Below are positions 3,878 to 5,747 of a stretch of 5,747 nucleotides of DNA, piece after piece. Origin of the DNA: Bacteroidota bacterium. GTDB taxonomy: Bacteria > Bacteroidota > Bacteroidia > Bacteroidales > Prolixibacteraceae. The stretch covers positions 1-5,747 of the forward strand of contig JAUYTA010000655.1 in the NCBI GenBank assembly GCA_030695265.1, in the 5' to 3' direction. The notes beneath the pieces were generated by a model that had not been told where the DNA came from, made no database searches, and saw only the letters and a list, made by a program, of their open reading frames with translations. Every line of letters begins with the position of its first letter. Position 1 is the first letter of the stretch. A program made the position numbers and the translations under genes.

Positions 3878-5665
3878 TTATTTATACAATGGTCCGTAGG
3901 TTGCACAGGCGCGGTAATCGGCGCTTTCTTTATTGGTTCCGAAAGCCGACCATGCACTTGGCCTGAAAATCTGGCCATCGCTTACATTGTGCATGTTTAC
4001 CGGAATCCGGAGAATCGATGCCAGTGTAATCAGGTCGGCTCCGATGTGTCCGTACGAAATTGCCCCGTGGTTGGCGCCCCAGTTGGCCATCACGCTATAT
4101 ACATCTTTGAAGGCGTCGTTGTCGGCCAAACGTGGTACAAACCATGTTGTTGGCCAGGTTGGATTGGTGCGTTTGTCTAAGACCTGGTGCACATCATCCG
4201 GCAATTCAACGGTCCAGCCTTCGGCAATTTGCAAAACAGGTCCAATTCCTTTTACAAGATTGATACGCGACATGGTAACCGGCATTTCTCCTGAAGTTTT
4301 GAACTGCGACGAATAACCACCTCCGCGGAAATAGCCCAGATCGGCAGGGCACCAGCGTGTATTTTCGAGGCAGGCCGCAGCTTCTTCTTCGCTGATTTCC
4401 CAGAAAGCTTTCATTGCAGGGTTTCCGGTTGCATCTTTTTGCTGAGCCGTTGCATCCAAAGTGGTCGAGCCAGAGTTGATCAGGTGAATGATTCCCCCGC
4501 TTGCCTTGCCGGTCAATTCTTTGCCGGTTACGCGTTTAACGGCATCGGGACTCCAGTAGGTCCGAACATCCGAGAAAATCTGGGCGGTGTTGGTCAGCAA
4601 ATGTCCAAACAACATGGAAGCGCCATTCAGGCTGTCGTTTTCGGTGGCAAATACAAAAGCCTGACGAATACCGTTCCAGTCGAACGATGAATTCAGGACG
4701 GCTTCGGTAAAATCAGCATTCGGATAATAATCAGTCCACTGACGTTGTCCCTGGAAACCGCCCAAAATGGCATTTCTGCCTTTCGATTCTTCACCAAAAC
4801 CCATTGCCTTTAGTTTTGGATTTCCGATCATTAAATCACGGGCAATCAGGGTCATTTTTACCACAATTTCCCATTCCCAGTCTTTCCGCTCGCGCGACGA
4901 ATGTTTTTCAGCAGGGTTGTGGTCATCGCCTTCAATGCAGTTGGCTTTGGTCCATGCCAGCGCTTTTGCGTATTCTTCCTGATCAAAAATGCCTTGTTCA
5001 ATCCGGCGCAAAAACTCAACCGATTCAACAAATTCAGTACGGATTCCAAGGTATTCCTGAAAGAAATCAGGATCGACCATCGAACCGGCAATGCCCATCG
5101 AAGAATAGCCGATGGATAAATACGACTTGCCTTTCATTTGTGCTGAAGCCAATGCAGCCTTTACGAAGCGCAGCAATTTTTCCTGAACATCGGCAGGAAT
5201 AGTGGTATCGCCCGAATCCTGAACATCGCGGCCATAGATTCCGAAAGCGGGAAGTCCTTTTTGCGAATAGCCTGCTAGGGCAGCCGCAAGGTAAACAGCG
5301 CCAGGACGTTCGGTTCCGTTGAATCCCCAAACAGCTTTAGGCAGCATGGGAGTGGTGTCCATTACCTCAGTTCCGTAACACCAGCAGGGGGTAACAGTCA
5401 GCGAAACGCCAACGCCTTCTTTTTCAAATTTATCGGCGCACATTGCAGCATCGGCAACACCGCCAATGGTGGTATCGGCAATTACACATTCCACTTTTTC
5501 GCCACCCGGGAACCGAAGGTTTTCTTCGATAAACTTCGCGGCAGCTTTGGCCATGTTCATGGTCTGTACTTCGAGCGATTCACGCACGCCCATTTCTCTT
5601 CCGTCAATCACCGGACGAATGCCAACTTTGGGCAAACGACCAATCAATCTGTTGTTTTGAGTCAT
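3878..5665 (-). CDS. fucI: L-fucose isomerase (EC 5.3.1.25)
   Basis: FucI converts L-fucose to L-fuculose (and D-arabinose to D-ribulose) with a bound Mn2+, the first step of cytoplasmic fucose breakdown before fuculokinase and fuculose-phosphate aldolase. The 595-aa protein matches E. coli FucI (591 aa) along its whole length from memory, with blocks such as [65 protein letters not shown] and NSSFDWNG. The metal ligands E337, D361 and H528 of the E. coli enzyme correspond to E342 (ATENDSLNG), D366 (SDVRTYWSP) and H533 (NWGANHG), a constant offset of +5. No frameshift or missing motif is visible. ATG at 5663-5665 is the only sensible start, just before LPKVGIRP, and follows an A/T-rich leader. 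No kinase, aldolase or permease gene lies in the window; they may be to the right. The FucR-like gene follows on the same strand after 348 bp. Confidence 0.97.
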   Translation of the reverse strand: MTQNNRLIGRLPKVGIRPVIDGREMGVRESLEVQTMNMAKAAAKFIEENLRFPGGEKVECVIADTTIGGVADAAMCADKFEKEGVGVSLTVTPCWCYGTEVMDTTPMLPKAVWGFNGTERPGAVYLAAALAGYSQKGLPAFGIYGRDVQDSGDTTIPADVQEKLLRFVKAALASAQMKGKSYLSIGYSSMGIAGSMVDPDFFQEYLGIRTEFVESVEFLRRIEQGIFDQEEYAKALAWTKANCIEGDDHNPAEKHSSRERKDWEWEIVVKMTLIARDLMIGNPKLKAMGFGEESKGRNAILGGFQGQRQWTDYYPNADFTEAVLNSSFDWNGIRQAFVFATENDSLNGASMLFGHLLTNTAQIFSDVRTYWSPDAVKRVTGKELTGKASGGIIHLINSGSTTLDATAQQKDATGNPAMKAFWEISEEEAAACLENTRWCPADLGYFRGGGYSSQFKTSGEMPVTMSRINLVKGIGPVLQIAEGWTVELPDDVHQVLDKRTNPTWPTTWFVPRLADNDAFKDVYSVMANWGANHGAISYGHIGADLITLASILRIPVNMHNVSDGQIFRPSAWSAFGTNKESADYRACATYGPLYK

Positions 5666-5692
5666 TTTAAATGTATTTATTTTAGTTTAGTG

Positions 5693-5706
5693 AATGAAAT
5701 TTCATT
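5693..5706. promoter_or_regulatory. 14-bp perfect palindrome upstream of fucI (possible operator)
   Basis: AATGAAATTTCATT is a perfect dyad with no loop, 27 bp upstream of the fucI ATG. Its position, symmetry and size suit a binding site for a dimeric regulator such as the GntR protein encoded downstream. It shares no obvious core with the dyad before the regulator gene, and it is AT-rich, so chance is a serious alternative. Confidence 0.35.
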
Positions 5707-5747
5707 GTCCTGTACTGTGCTGCTAAGTAAATGCTTTTTTTCAGAAT

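Noticed and set aside
3784..3978. 64-aa minus frame covering the repeat element and the fucI 3' end
   Set aside because: It overlaps fucI in another frame and its S/P/K-rich text is a translation of the palindromes.
4804..5202. 132-aa plus-strand open frame, and other long frames antisense to fucI
   Set aside because: All lie inside the fully conserved fucI reading frame, carry no recognisable motif, and are expected shadows of a GC-richer coding sequence.

Overview
The window looks like a chromosomal segment of a Bacteroidota species, probably of the Bacteroidales/Marinilabiliales type. The base for this is protein style: PorT-type outer-membrane beta-barrel, a GntR regulator with a sugar-binding-protein-like C-terminus, A-rich leaders with no clear Shine-Dalgarno sequences, and TAnnTTTG-like promoter boxes. 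No rRNA marker is present, so genus is not claimed. Every convincing gene is on the minus strand, so transcription runs from right to left.

Right part (5747 to 2534), L-fucose module. A full-length L-fucose isomerase (fucI, 595 aa) is followed by a 348-bp spacer and a GntR-family regulator (331 aa) whose C-terminal half resembles LacI-type effector domains. The pairing resembles the FucR/FucI pair known from Bacteroides, but here the isomerase comes first. The spacer holds a 131-bp patchwork of palindromes (3692-3822) with mirrored ends, including two interlocked, mutually exclusive 13-bp stems. A terminator-like hairpin lies immediately before the regulator's start codon.

Middle (2533 to 1479). 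A 272-bp stretch carries a possible promoter and two tiny ORFs that link to each other and to the next gene through ATGA overlaps. It is followed by a 192-aa outer-membrane beta-barrel protein and, 24 bp later, a 59-aa predicted secreted peptide that may be a decayed or frameshifted gene.

Left part (1409 to 106). A YkgJ-type cysteine-cluster protein and the ribosome-rescue hydrolase ArfB lie 6 bp apart. They are followed by the C-terminal remnant of a GNAT acetyltransferase that has lost its acetyl-CoA-binding half at the end of arfB. Bases 1-88 may hold the 3' end of a plus-strand gene entering from the left.

I found no phage, CRISPR, tRNA, rRNA or transposase gene, and no clearly new multi-gene system. 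The most unusual material is non-coding: the interlocked repeat element, the pre-regulator hairpin and the uORF chain.
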